From positions 26,060-90,059 of the forward strand of contig NZ_JAENRY010000014.1 in assembly GCF_016612545.1 (NCBI RefSeq): 64,000 nucleotides of DNA, written 5' to 3'. A program made the position numbers and the translations under genes. The notes beneath the pieces were generated by a model. It did no database searches, was not told the origin of the DNA, and was given only the letters and a program-made list of their open reading frames with translations. Origin of the DNA: Streptomyces sp. MBT65. GTDB taxonomy: Bacteria; Actinomycetota; Actinomycetes; Streptomycetales; Streptomycetaceae. Positions 17,549-25,128 of this stretch are shown piece by piece (position 1 is the first letter of the stretch; every line of letters starts with the position of its first letter).

Positions 17549-17823
17549 AACTCGTACGTGAGGTCGCCGTGCCGCCTGAGGGGCCATGCGGTGGACACCC
17601 GCCCCGGCACGACGGGCGCCGGCGCGGCAACTGCCTTGCGCCGTAGGGAAGTACTGCGTTCAGCGTGCTCGTCCGGCTCTGGCGGGCCGCGTCACAGGAC
17701 TACACGTTCGTATGGTGGAGAACACCGACGGCTCCGCCCGGCAGGCCCGACGCCCTCGCACAGCGGGCGAACTGAGTGCGCGTACTCATGCGCACCCCGC
17801 GACCACCCCGGCACGGTGTGGTC

Positions 17824-18255
17824 ATGACGCAAGCAGTACCCGAACAGCCGCTGCTGCGCGGCAGACGGCCCTGGTCCAACCGGACCTCTCCTCGCTCGGA
17901 CATCATCGCCGCCGTCCTCCTGTTCCTCGGCGAGGCCGCCGTCCTCGTGTGGGCGACGCTCGACTACGTCCTGCAGACCTGGGCCGCGCAGGACAACCAG
18001 GACGAGATCGACGCGGCGGACCTCGCGAACATCGCCTGGATGGAGCACTTCGTCTACGTCGTGCTCGCTCTGGCGGTGCTCTCGGCACTCTCCCGCGCAC
18101 CCTGGACGCTGGTGTCGCACCTCCTCACCGCCTTCTTGGTGACCATGCTGTTCACGGGCGCCCAGCACGACTACGAGGTCGGTCATCCGGACCCCGCGGC
18201 CACCCCGACCGTCCGCTACACGCCCTGCCTCAGCGGCAGCGGGAAGTGTCACTGA
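17824..18255 (+). CDS. Small streptomycete membrane protein, function unknown
   Basis: 143 residues with three predicted membrane helices (IIAAVLLFLGEAAVLVWATLDYVL at about 27-50, VYVVLALAVLSALSR at about 80-95, LVSHLLTAFLVTMLFTGAQ at about 98-117) and a polar loop of about 25 residues between the first and second. No enzymatic motif. ATG 17824 gives a sensible N-terminus (MTQAVPEQPLLRGRRPW). It stands alone between the propeller gene and a PAS gene 27 bp downstream. Confidence 0.65.
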   Translation: MTQAVPEQPLLRGRRPWSNRTSPRSDIIAAVLLFLGEAAVLVWATLDYVLQTWAAQDNQDEIDAADLANIAWMEHFVYVVLALAVLSALSRAPWTLVSHLLTAFLVTMLFTGAQHDYEVGHPDPAATPTVRYTPCLSGSGKCH

Positions 18256-18282
18256 TGATGGTGCGGCAGGTCGTGGCGAGAG

Positions 18283-18588
18283 GTGCCGGTGGACTGGGCG
18301 CGTGGGGAGGGCATGGTGTGGCGCAGTCGCGCCCTGATGTTCTTCGACCGGGTGGCGGTGCCGGTCGCGGTGTGTGATGTGTACGGCTCGCTACAGGTCG
18401 CCAATCCCGCGATGGCGGCGGAGTGCGGCACGACGCCGGGGCGGCTGCGCGGCCGCGACGTCCTCGACCTGTTCCAGCCGCAGGAGTCGGGACAGGTGGA
18501 GCGGATCGCGCAGGCGCTGCGGCTGCGGCACCGGTCGCGCTATCAGGTGTCGGTACGGTGGCGGGCCCCGGTCGCCGACTTGACGTAG
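18283..18588 (+). CDS. PAS-domain protein, probably truncated
   Basis: 101 residues. MFFDRVAVPVAVCDVYGSLQVANPAMAAECGTTPGRLRGRDVLDLF is the first part of a PAS domain, continuing ERIAQALRLRHRSRYQVSVRW. The frame then ends after a few residues at 18588, where related proteins would still need the last PAS strands. The 3' end overlaps the 3' end of the DUF3626 gene on the other strand by 46 bp. PAS domains sense small ligands or redox state; no output domain is present. The start is uncertain (GTG 18283 or a later GTG/ATG). Loss of the C-terminus by recombination at this junction is the likely explanation. Confidence 0.5.
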   Translation: MPVDWARGEGMVWRSRALMFFDRVAVPVAVCDVYGSLQVANPAMAAECGTTPGRLRGRDVLDLFQPQESGQVERIAQALRLRHRSRYQVSVRWRAPVADLT

Positions 18589-19472
18589 GCCGTCCCCGCC
18601 CCCTCCGGCGCCCCGAAGCGGGCGAGGGTGTGCCAGACCATCTTCAGGTCCTGGAGTGCGTAGCGACCGGTGCATGCCGCGTCGCCGATGGCGCGCGGGT
18701 CGACGACACCGCGCTCGGCGATACGGGCGCCGAGGTCGACGTACTCCTGCCCCCGATAGTCCGCGTGCCGCCTCAACTCGCCCACGGTGAGCCGGTATCC
18801 GGGGTGCCACTCGACGGGGCAGGGCAGCCGGCGGGCGGCGGTCTCGACGGGGGTGCCGCGGTAGCTCGTGTCCAGGACGAGGGCCTCGGTGTCCCGGGAG
18901 AGAACGACACCTCCGTGCACCTGTGTCTCGATGTAGTCGTTCAGGGCGTCCTGTTCGTCCTCGTCGGCCTCGGCGAGCGCGATCAGGGTCATGCCGGAGG
19001 CGACGCCGAAGTCGGTCGGTTCGGCCGCGCTGTCGGGGTAGCAGAAGGTCGCGCGGGCGAGGGCCGCACCGGTCAGCCGGAAGTGCGAGGAGCCGAACCG
19101 CGGGGCGGCGCCGACCAGTTGGCGCCGGAAGTTCAGCGCGCCGTACACCGGTCGCTCGGGGGCGGGCGCCTCGTCGTAGGCGCCCGCGAAGATCCGGCTC
19201 TCCCAGCGCCAACGGTCGCCGCCGGGACGGGCGGTGAGGCCGCCGTTGCTGGTGCCGGTGACGAACTGCGAGTGGTACGTGCCGTCTTGGGCCAGCGCGT
19301 CGAGGATCGGGCGACCGGTCGCCGTACGGTCGGGGTGGAAGTTGAGCGTGATGCGCAGGTCCGGATCGACGGCCGGGCCCGACGAGTACTCCGCCACATG
19401 TCGCAACGCGCGCGCCTGCCTTGGCCCGACACCGGCTACGCCCTCGGCGCCCACGACGCCCTCGAAATCCAT
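18543..19472 (-). CDS. DUF3626-family protein
   Basis: 309 residues matching the DUF3626 pattern: ITLNFHPDR, YHSQFVTGTSNGGLTARPGGDRWRWESRIF, PVYGALNFRR, PRFGSSHFRL, ATFCYPDS, and QVHGGVVLSRD followed by a C-terminal LKMVWHTLARFG. The highly conserved His, Arg and Asp residues look like an active site, but no activity is established for the family. ATG 19472 has GGAGG five bases upstream; GTG 19496 does not. The last roughly 15 residues (TAYVKSATGARHRTDT) lie beyond the usual family end and overlap the PAS gene, so the 3' junction may be rearranged. A palindrome precedes the gene (19506-19532). Confidence 0.82.
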   Translation of the reverse strand: MDFEGVVGAEGVAGVGPRQARALRHVAEYSSGPAVDPDLRITLNFHPDRTATGRPILDALAQDGTYHSQFVTGTSNGGLTARPGGDRWRWESRIFAGAYDEAPAPERPVYGALNFRRQLVGAAPRFGSSHFRLTGAALARATFCYPDSAAEPTDFGVASGMTLIALAEADEDEQDALNDYIETQVHGGVVLSRDTEALVLDTSYRGTPVETAARRLPCPVEWHPGYRLTVGELRRHADYRGQEYVDLGARIAERGVVDPRAIGDAACTGRYALQDLKMVWHTLARFGAPEGAGTAYVKSATGARHRTDT

Positions 19473-19505
19473 TGGCTCCTCCACCGCTCGCCTCACTACC
19501 CTGGG

Positions 19506-19532
19506 CCGAAACCTAGACCCCCTAGGTTTCGG
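19506..19532. promoter_or_regulatory. Perfect 11-bp inverted repeat between divergent genes
   Basis: CCGAAACCTAG (19506-19516) and its exact reverse complement (19522-19532) flank five bases. It lies 30 bases before the ATG of the FBP gene and 34 bases before that of the DUF3626 gene. Its symmetry and position suit a dimeric repressor; no obvious regulator gene is adjacent. Confidence 0.65.
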
Positions 19533-19561
19533 AAACCGACCTCACCCCAGGAGCCCCTCCC

Positions 19562-20056
19562 ATGAGATCACTCACCGAGCACGACATCCGCAACTCGTTT
19601 GTCAACTGCTCGAAGGGCGAGGCCAAGCGACTGGCGATCCCCCGCGATCTCGACACCCGCCCCTGGGACGACCTGGACTTCCTGGGCTGGCGCGATCCCG
19701 GGGCGCCCGACCGCAGTTATCTGGTCGCGGAGCGGGCGGACGGGCCGATCGGGGTGGCGCTGCGGTTCCCGTCCGCGCGGCGCGGCTTTCTGCACCGGAG
19801 CATGTGTTCGCTGTGCGTGACGACCCACCCGGGCGGCGGCGTCTCCCTGATGACCGCGCGCAAGGCGGGACCGGCGGGCCGCGAGGGCAACTCGGTCGGC
19901 CTGTACATGTGCACCGATCTCGCCTGCTCGCTCTATGTGCGCGGCCGGAAGATCCCCGAGTCGGGCATCCGCATCGAGGAGAGCCTCACCGTGGAGCAGC
20001 AGATCGACCGGACGGTGGGCCATCTGACCACGTTCCTGGACAAGTTGTTCGTCTGA
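19562..20056 (+). CDS. FBP-domain zinc-finger protein (EF-G-binding/FusB-like C-terminal type)
   Basis: 164 residues with an FBP domain: RGFLHRSMCSLC and YMCTDLACSLYVRG supply four cysteines (CxxC and CxxxxC) of a treble-clef zinc site, followed by ESLTVEQQIDRTVGHLTTFLDKLF. Proteins with this C-terminal fold include staphylococcal FusB/FusC, which bind EF-G and free it from fusidic-acid-stalled ribosomes; the actinobacterial ones are mostly untested. ATG follows AGGAG. A perfect inverted repeat sits in its promoter region. A role in ribosome rescue is inferred from the fold only. Confidence 0.8.
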   Translation: MRSLTEHDIRNSFVNCSKGEAKRLAIPRDLDTRPWDDLDFLGWRDPGAPDRSYLVAERADGPIGVALRFPSARRGFLHRSMCSLCVTTHPGGGVSLMTARKAGPAGREGNSVGLYMCTDLACSLYVRGRKIPESGIRIEESLTVEQQIDRTVGHLTTFLDKLFV

Positions 20057-20070
20057 CGCGAGCCCCCCGC

Positions 20071-20231
20071 CACCTCGATGACGTCAGTCCCTCAGCACCT
20101 GGATGACGTCAGTCCCTCGGCACCGCGATCACGTCCGCCCCACGGCAACGCGATGACATCGGTCGCCCGTCGCCGCGGGACCTCAGCCGCCCGGCACCGC
20201 AGGTCGTCAGTCCCCCGACACCGCGATCACG
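20071..20231. repeat. Six or more degenerate 24-25 bp tandem copies of the 3' end of the quinone oxidoreductase gene
   Basis: Units at 20084-20108, 20109-20133, 20134-20158, 20159-20182 and 20183-20206, plus a partial at 20071-20083, precede 20207-20231, which is the true 3' end of the oxidoreductase gene (TCA at 20207-20209 is its minus-strand stop). Most units begin TC(A/G)GTC or TCAG and contain a GGCACCGCGAT-like core. The array fills the space between the stops of the FBP gene and the oxidoreductase gene. Confidence 0.85.
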
Positions 20232-21208
20232 ATCTTGCCCTGGTTGTCCCGACGCTCCAGCCGCTCGTGCGCGGCGCGCGCCTCCGCGAGGGGTACGACG
20301 GTCTCGATCGGCACGCGGTACGTGCCGGCGGCGACCCGCTCGGCGAGTTCGCGCAGGTCCGGGCGGGGGTCGTAGCCGCCGTGGATCTGGAGGTTGGTGA
20401 GCTGGAAGCCGAGGATCGACACGTTCTTCGGGTAGAAGTCGCGGGTGTCGACGGTGCTCGGCTCCAGGGCGACATTGGCGAGGGCGACGACCCGGCCGCC
20501 GTGCCCGATCTCGCGCAGGCTGCGTCCGAAGGCCCGGCCGCCGACGGTGTCGAGGACGACGTCCGCACCCCGTCCGTCGGTCAGCCGCAGCACCTCGTCG
20601 ACCTCGGTGTCGTCCGGGTGGGCCGAGGTGTCGAGGGTGGCGTGGGCGCCGAACTCCCCTGCCCAGGCGGCCTTTTCGGGTGATCCGGCGAGGGCGATGA
20701 CCCGCGCGCCGGTCTCGGCCGCGATCTGCACGGCCGCGCTGCCGACCCCGCTCGCGGCGGCCTTCACGAGCACCGTGTCCTCCTTGGTGACGCGGGCGAG
20801 GCGGCGCAGGCAGTACCAGGCCGACAGCCAGGCCACGGGCAGCGCCGCCGCGTGCGTCAGGTCCACCCCGTCGGGCAGGGCGGCGACCTGCGTGGCCGGA
20901 ACCGCCGCCAACTCGGCATAGAAACCAGGTGAGTTCACGCCGTCGAGAGCCACCACCCGTTGCCCGACCGTGAATCCGGTGACACCCTCCCCCAGCGCGG
21001 CGACGGTACCGGCGCCTTCCACGCCCGGGATCAGCGGCGGCTTCCCCGCCCGGTGGTAGTTCCCCGACCTGACCAGGGCGTCCGCGCGGTTCACACCCGC
21101 CGCAGCGACCCGCACCAGGACCTGCCCGGGACCCGCGACCGGGTCGGGCACCTCGACCGGTACCAGCACCTCGGGCCCGCCGAACTCGTCGATCCGTACC
21201 GCACGCAT
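20207..21208 (-). CDS. Zinc-free quinone oxidoreductase (MDR family)
   Basis: 333 residues: GroES-like N-terminus (AAGVNRADALVRSGNY), then VKAAASGVGSAAVQIAAETGARVIAL as the NADPH-binding segment, DVVLDTVGGRAFGRSL, and FYPKNVSILGFQLTNLQ near the end. No zinc cysteines. The family reduces quinones or alpha,beta-unsaturated carbonyls with NADPH. ATG 21208 starts the conserved MRAVRIDEFGGPEVL. The gene is divergent from a CGNR regulator with three matching inverted repeats in the gap, so it is the likely target of that regulator. Its 3' end is tandemly duplicated downstream. Confidence 0.88.
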   Translation of the reverse strand: MRAVRIDEFGGPEVLVPVEVPDPVAGPGQVLVRVAAAGVNRADALVRSGNYHRAGKPPLIPGVEGAGTVAALGEGVTGFTVGQRVVALDGVNSPGFYAELAAVPATQVAALPDGVDLTHAAALPVAWLSAWYCLRRLARVTKEDTVLVKAAASGVGSAAVQIAAETGARVIALAGSPEKAAWAGEFGAHATLDTSAHPDDTEVDEVLRLTDGRGADVVLDTVGGRAFGRSLREIGHGGRVVALANVALEPSTVDTRDFYPKNVSILGFQLTNLQIHGGYDPRPDLRELAERVAAGTYRVPIETVVPLAEARAAHERLERRDNQGKIVIAVSGD

Positions 21209-21246
21209 ACCGCACCCGCTCCCTGTCATGACCGGCGATCCCGGCC

Positions 21247-21267
21247 GACACCTATTGAACTGGTGTC
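21247..21267. promoter_or_regulatory. Operator copy 1 of 3 (ACACC-N9-GGTGT type)
   Basis: GACACC, nine bases, GGTGTC: six-base perfect arms within a 21-bp element. The interior contains TGAAC, shared with copy 3. It is nearest the oxidoreductase start. Confidence 0.7.
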
Positions 21268-21274
21268 ACCATGC

Positions 21275-21295
21275 GACACCGGTCGAACCGGTGTC
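21275..21295. promoter_or_regulatory. Operator copy 2 of 3
   Basis: GACACCGGT-CGA-ACCGGTGTC, nine-base perfect arms, the most symmetrical of the three. It begins 28 bp after the start of copy 1. Confidence 0.75.
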
Positions 21296-21318
21296 AAGAC
21301 CGGTCGGCGGCCAGCCCG

Positions 21319-21339
21319 TACACCGCATGAACCGGTGTA
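21319..21339. promoter_or_regulatory. Operator copy 3 of 3
   Basis: TACACC, nine bases including TGAAC, GGTGTA; the symmetry extends one base further on each side (21318-21340). It ends 20 bases before the CGNR start codon and so could block that gene's initiation. Confidence 0.7.
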
Positions 21340-21359
21340 CGAGAGGTAAGCTCGCTGCC

Positions 21360-21926
21360 ATGACCCAACCGCCCGTCTTTCCGTTCATCGGCGGACGCCC
21401 GTGCCTGAACTTCGTGGCGACGCTCGGCAAGCGGCACGGCACCCCCGTCGAGCGGCTGCCCGATCCGTCCGCCCTGGCCGCCTGGATCACGGAGGCGGAG
21501 CTGTCGGCGGGCACCGAGCCGGTGCGGGTCACGGCCCGGGAGCTGACCGACGCGCGCACTCTGCGCGAGGCGCTCTACCGCGTCGTACGGGATGCGATGG
21601 CCGGGCGGGAACCGGCGGTGGCCGATGTCGAGCGGGTCAACGAGGCTGCCGCGCGCCCGGATCTCGCGCCCCAACTGGGCGAGCGGCGCTGGAAGTCGGC
21701 GCATCCGGCGCGCGCGGCGCTGGCGACGGTGGCCCGGGACGGCGTGCTGCTGGTGGGCGGTTCGCTGCTGGAGCGGGTCAAGGAGTGCGAGAACCCGGAG
21801 TGTTCGCTGCTGTTCCTCGACGACTCCCAGGCCCGCCGCCGCCGTTGGTGCTCGATGGACCGCTGCGGCAACCTCGCGAAGATCGCGGGTTATCGATCGC
21901 GCAGCCGGGCCGCCGTGACCGAGTGA
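21360..21926 (+). CDS. CGNR zinc-finger (ABATE-domain) transcriptional regulator
   Basis: 188 residues. An N-terminal ABATE domain (FIGGRPCLNFVATLGKRHG, LTDARTLREALYRVV) precedes a C-terminal CGNR zinc finger: CENPECSLLFLDDS then RRRRWCSMDRCGNLAKIAGY, with four cysteines as zinc ligands. CGNR proteins are stress-associated presumed DNA-binding proteins common in Actinobacteria. GAGAGG precedes the ATG. The three-copy palindrome in the shared promoter region with the quinone oxidoreductase gene fits an autoregulatory role with that gene as target; the inducer, perhaps an electrophile or quinone, is a guess. Confidence 0.85.
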   Translation: MTQPPVFPFIGGRPCLNFVATLGKRHGTPVERLPDPSALAAWITEAELSAGTEPVRVTARELTDARTLREALYRVVRDAMAGREPAVADVERVNEAAARPDLAPQLGERRWKSAHPARAALATVARDGVLLVGGSLLERVKECENPECSLLFLDDSQARRRRWCSMDRCGNLAKIAGYRSRSRAAVTE

Positions 21927-21951
21927 CGGCCGAGGCGGCCCAGGAGCGGGG

Positions 21952-22545
21952 TCAGGCGGCGGCCGGTGTCCAGTGCGGGTCGCGGCCGAGGAAGGCGAGG
22001 AGTGCCGCGGCCCTGTCGTAGTCGTCCTTCACCTCGAGAGCGGGGGCGAACACCCGATAGGCGTCCCGGAGTTGGTCGACCAGCCGGTCCGCGGCCGGCC
22101 AGATCCCTTTCGCCAGGTCATCCGGAAGCGGCCGGTTCTGACCCGTCGCCACCGCGATGTCCCAGGCGTGCACGGCCGCGTCCATCGCGGCCGTCGCCGC
22201 GGCGAGCGGGAGGGTCATCGGGCCCAGCGGGGTCGGCACTTGGTCGGCGTCGGCGGGCAGCCCGGCATAGCCGTCGGCCACCGCCCGGAGCACCTTGTCG
22301 AGTTCGGCGACCGGGTCCCCGGCCAGGGCGTCCGCGGGGTGGAAGGGGTCGGAGTCGGGCCGGTCGCCGGTGAGGACGAGGCCGTAGGCCTGCTGGTCGA
22401 TGCGCGCGTGGTTGAGGACCTGGCGGACCGTCCACTCGGTGCACGGCGTCGGCGCCGCCCAGGCGCTGTCGGGCACGGCGGCGACGACCTCGCGCAGGTA
22501 GTCGTGCGAGCGGGTCAGTACCTCGATGCCCTGGATGTTCGTCAT
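21952..22545 (-). CDS. DinB-like metal-binding protein (TIGR03086 type)
   Basis: 197 residues with the mycothiol/DinB-like helical bundle: TPCTEWTVRQVLNHARIDQQAYG carries the first conserved His region, and AMDAAVHAWDIAVATG the second (HxWD), the pattern of TIGR03086-family proteins. Some relatives are thiol-dependent S-transferases using mycothiol; most are unassigned. ATG 22545 starts MTNIQGIEVL. It is transcribed away from the FUSC gene, sharing a 126-bp upstream region with it. Confidence 0.82.
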   Translation of the reverse strand: MTNIQGIEVLTRSHDYLREVVAAVPDSAWAAPTPCTEWTVRQVLNHARIDQQAYGLVLTGDRPDSDPFHPADALAGDPVAELDKVLRAVADGYAGLPADADQVPTPLGPMTLPLAAATAAMDAAVHAWDIAVATGQNRPLPDDLAKGIWPAADRLVDQLRDAYRVFAPALEVKDDYDRAAALLAFLGRDPHWTPAAA

Positions 22546-22671
22546 GAACGTTCCCCTCCGTTTCGCCCTGTCCGATGATGACAATCTAGGAGGCCTTGCG
22601 GACAGTTTCGGTCCTCAATGCGCAGGCTGATGCGCACGTTCAGCACATCGGTGAGAGGGAATAGGCCAAGG

Positions 22672-23925
22672 ATGCGAGATGTCCGTGAGTGGACCGCGCC
22701 GCTGGTGCGGTTCGTGGGGCGGCACCGGGACCCGGTAGTCGTCCAGACGCTGCGGTCGGCGACCGCGGCGACGGTCGCGTACGTCGTCGCACTGCGGCTG
22801 AGCCCCGAGCCCGCGCCGCTCACCGCTCCCCTGACCGCACTCCTCGTCGTCCAGGTCACCCTCTACGCCACCCTCACCAACGGCATCCGCCGCGTGAACG
22901 CCGTCGTCGCGGGCGTTCTCGTCGCCATCGCGTTCAGCCTGCTGGTCGGTCTGACCTGGTGGAGCCTGGCCCTGCTGATCGTGGCCTCACTGGTCGTCGG
23001 ACGGCTGGTCAAAGTTGACGAGTACGTGCCCGAGGTGGCGATCAGCGCGATGCTGGTCCTCGGGGTCACCACGGTCGGGAACACGGCCTGGGCTCGCGTG
23101 GTGGAGACGTTGATCGGCGCTGTCGTCGGGCTCGCCTGCAATCTGCTGCTGGCTCCCCCGGTGTGGGTGGACGAGGCCGGCGAGTCGATCGAGGGCCTGG
23201 CCCGTCGGCTACGACGGCTGATGCGGCGCATGGGCGAGGAGGCGGCGGGCCGCACCCCCGTCGACCACGCCACCGCCCGACTGCACGAGGCGCGCCGGCT
23301 CGACCACGACATCGTCGAGGTCGACGCCGCCTTGCGACAGGCCGAGGACAGCCTGCGGCTCAATCCGCGCGTACGGGAGGGGCTGCTGCACCGGGTCGTG
23401 CTGCGGACCGGCCTGGACACCCTGGAGATCTGCACGGTCGTGCTCCGCGTCCTCGCCCGCACCTTCACGGACCTGGCGAAACACCGCGACCCCGAGCCGC
23501 TGTTCGCACCGCCGACGGGCGCGGCCGTAGAACAACTGCTGTCCGAGATCGGTGACGCCGTGGTCAGTTTCGCGGTGCTGGTGACCACCGATGTGACGGT
23601 GAGCGCCGAGTCCGCGGAGTCACGGCTCACCGCCGAGCTGCACACGGCCTCCGCGACCCGGGACAAGCTGGCCCAGTTGCTCCTGGAGGACGTCCAGCGC
23701 GACGCGGCCCAGTGGCAACTGCTGGGCGCCATGCTGACCGAGGTCAACCGCATGCTGGACGAGCTGGACACCGAGCACCGCTCGCGCCGCCTGTTGGAGG
23801 AGCTGGACCGCGTCAGCAGCGAGCAGCGTGAGCGCCTGCCGTGGCTGGCCTGGCTGCGGGAGCGGGTGGGCGTACCGGAGCGGCTGCGCAGGAACCGTGG
23901 CGGGGTCGCCGATCGTTCTAGGTGA
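22672..23925 (+). CDS. Aromatic acid exporter (FUSC/ArAE)-like membrane protein
   Basis: 417 residues. The N-terminal 150 residues hold about six membrane helices (TVAYVVALRLSPEPAPLTAPLTALLVVQVTLYATL, NAVVAGVLVAIAFSLLVGL, LALLIVASLVVGRLV, VAISAMLVLGV, VVETLIGAVVGLACNLLL). The rest is a cytoplasmic helical region rich in charged heptads (DHATARLHEARRLDHDIVEVDAALRQAEDSL). This is the ArAE/FUSC layout of proteins that export aromatic carboxylates. ATG 22672 is chosen; an in-frame ATG at 22618 would add an unconserved segment. Substrate unknown. Confidence 0.82.
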   Translation: MRDVREWTAPLVRFVGRHRDPVVVQTLRSATAATVAYVVALRLSPEPAPLTAPLTALLVVQVTLYATLTNGIRRVNAVVAGVLVAIAFSLLVGLTWWSLALLIVASLVVGRLVKVDEYVPEVAISAMLVLGVTTVGNTAWARVVETLIGAVVGLACNLLLAPPVWVDEAGESIEGLARRLRRLMRRMGEEAAGRTPVDHATARLHEARRLDHDIVEVDAALRQAEDSLRLNPRVREGLLHRVVLRTGLDTLEICTVVLRVLARTFTDLAKHRDPEPLFAPPTGAAVEQLLSEIGDAVVSFAVLVTTDVTVSAESAESRLTAELHTASATRDKLAQLLLEDVQRDAAQWQLLGAMLTEVNRMLDELDTEHRSRRLLEELDRVSSEQRERLPWLAWLRERVGVPERLRRNRGGVADRSR

Positions 23926-23979
23926 CGGAGTCACCTGGGGGCGGGCCGCCTCCGGCAGCACAGCGACGGGGGCGGGCAC

Positions 23980-25014
23980 ATGGCCGACAGCGGCGTACGA
24001 ATCGACGGGAACACCTTGCGACTGCCCGGTGGGGTGGCGGTGCGGTTCATCCGCACGCTGCGCCTGCCCGAGACGGGCACGCATCCGCTGCCGCCGGGGC
24101 TGGGCGAGTTCCCGGTCCGCCGGGTCGCGGACTTCCCGGACACGGCGCCCGAGGAATGGCGGGCGCGAGGTGGCGTGATGCTGCCGGTGTATCTGCGCGA
24201 GGCGATGTGGCTGAGCTTCGGGGGCACGGCCGAGCCTGCCGCTCTCCAGGTCGGCGTGGGCAAGGTGTGCGCGGTCTCCGGGAAGCCCTGGAGCGAGCAC
24301 TTGTCCCGCGACCCGCAGAACTACGTCGTCCTTCCGCGTCAGCCCTGGCTCGACGGCATCAACTCGGGCAAGGGGACCGTCCGCCAGTTCGTGGCGGTCC
24401 CGCTGGGTCTCGGCGCGACGGTCGAGGGCCAGGTCACGGGCGAGGAGGTGTGGGGCGGCGTCCAGCTCCAGTCCTTCCCGCTCACCGAGCGGGAGTTGAC
24501 CAAGTGGCGCGCGGACGAGCGGCGCCGCTCGGAGCGGGCCCGCGCGATCACGATGCCGCCCGGGGGCTTCGGCATGCCCGCCATGCCGATGGCCGCGCAG
24601 GCCGCCCCCGTGCGCAGCGCTCCGGCGGTCTCTCCCAAGATGGGGCTCGGGGTCGGCGGTTCGATGCACCAGGAGGTCTACGCGGACGACCGCCCGCTGA
24701 CCGCATGGGCCGGGGAACCCGCCGGACGGGTCTTCGTGCACCTGGTGACGCCCCCGGAGTGGCGCCGCATCACCGGCGAGGAGCCGCCGCCGTCACCGGT
24801 GGACCGCGCCGCGTACACCCAGGCGGGTCTTCCCTGGTTCGACTACTACGACCAGGACGCCGAGGATCTCGCCCCCACCGACACCCTGGGGTCGGTGCAA
24901 CCGGTCGGCGACTGGCTGGGCGACGACCACGAGCCCTGGCAGCAGCCCGCACCCGGCCAGGTACAGCCCCTCAAGGACGCGCACGGCAAGCCGGTGGAGG
25001 ACGGCGACTGGTAA
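23980..25014 (+). CDS. Conserved hypothetical protein, 344 residues
   Basis: Soluble, no signal peptide. Residues 1-180 form an apparent beta-rich domain (NTLRLPGGVAVRFIRTLRLPETGTHPLPP, YLREAMWLSFGGTAEPAALQVGVGKVCAVSG). Then come a Met/Pro/Ala-rich linker (ITMPPGGFGMPAMPMAAQAAP), a second conserved block (GLGVGGSMHQEVYADDRPLTAWAGEPAGRVFVHLV) and an acidic, Trp/Tyr-rich tail (GLPWFDYYDQDAEDL). I recognise it as a widespread conserved family without assigned function. It starts 54 bp after the FUSC gene and may be cotranscribed. Confidence 0.7.
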   Translation: MADSGVRIDGNTLRLPGGVAVRFIRTLRLPETGTHPLPPGLGEFPVRRVADFPDTAPEEWRARGGVMLPVYLREAMWLSFGGTAEPAALQVGVGKVCAVSGKPWSEHLSRDPQNYVVLPRQPWLDGINSGKGTVRQFVAVPLGLGATVEGQVTGEEVWGGVQLQSFPLTERELTKWRADERRRSERARAITMPPGGFGMPAMPMAAQAAPVRSAPAVSPKMGLGVGGSMHQEVYADDRPLTAWAGEPAGRVFVHLVTPPEWRRITGEEPPPSPVDRAAYTQAGLPWFDYYDQDAEDLAPTDTLGSVQPVGDWLGDDHEPWQQPAPGQVQPLKDAHGKPVEDGDW

Positions 25015-25037
25015 ACCACTCACGCATTGCAGTGGAT

Positions 25038-25051
25038 GCAACGCGCGTTGC
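25038..25051. promoter_or_regulatory. Perfect 14-bp palindrome GCAACGCGCGTTGC
   Basis: Fully self-complementary and centred on CG, as LacI/GalR-family operators often are. It lies 78 bp before the lactonase start. A chance GC-rich palindrome is possible. Confidence 0.45.
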
Positions 25052-25128
25052 CGTTCTTGCGCTCACCCCGCCCTCCACGCCAAGGTTGCTGTGACGATCG
25101 AAGCGAGCGACGACCTGAGGGTGTGGGC

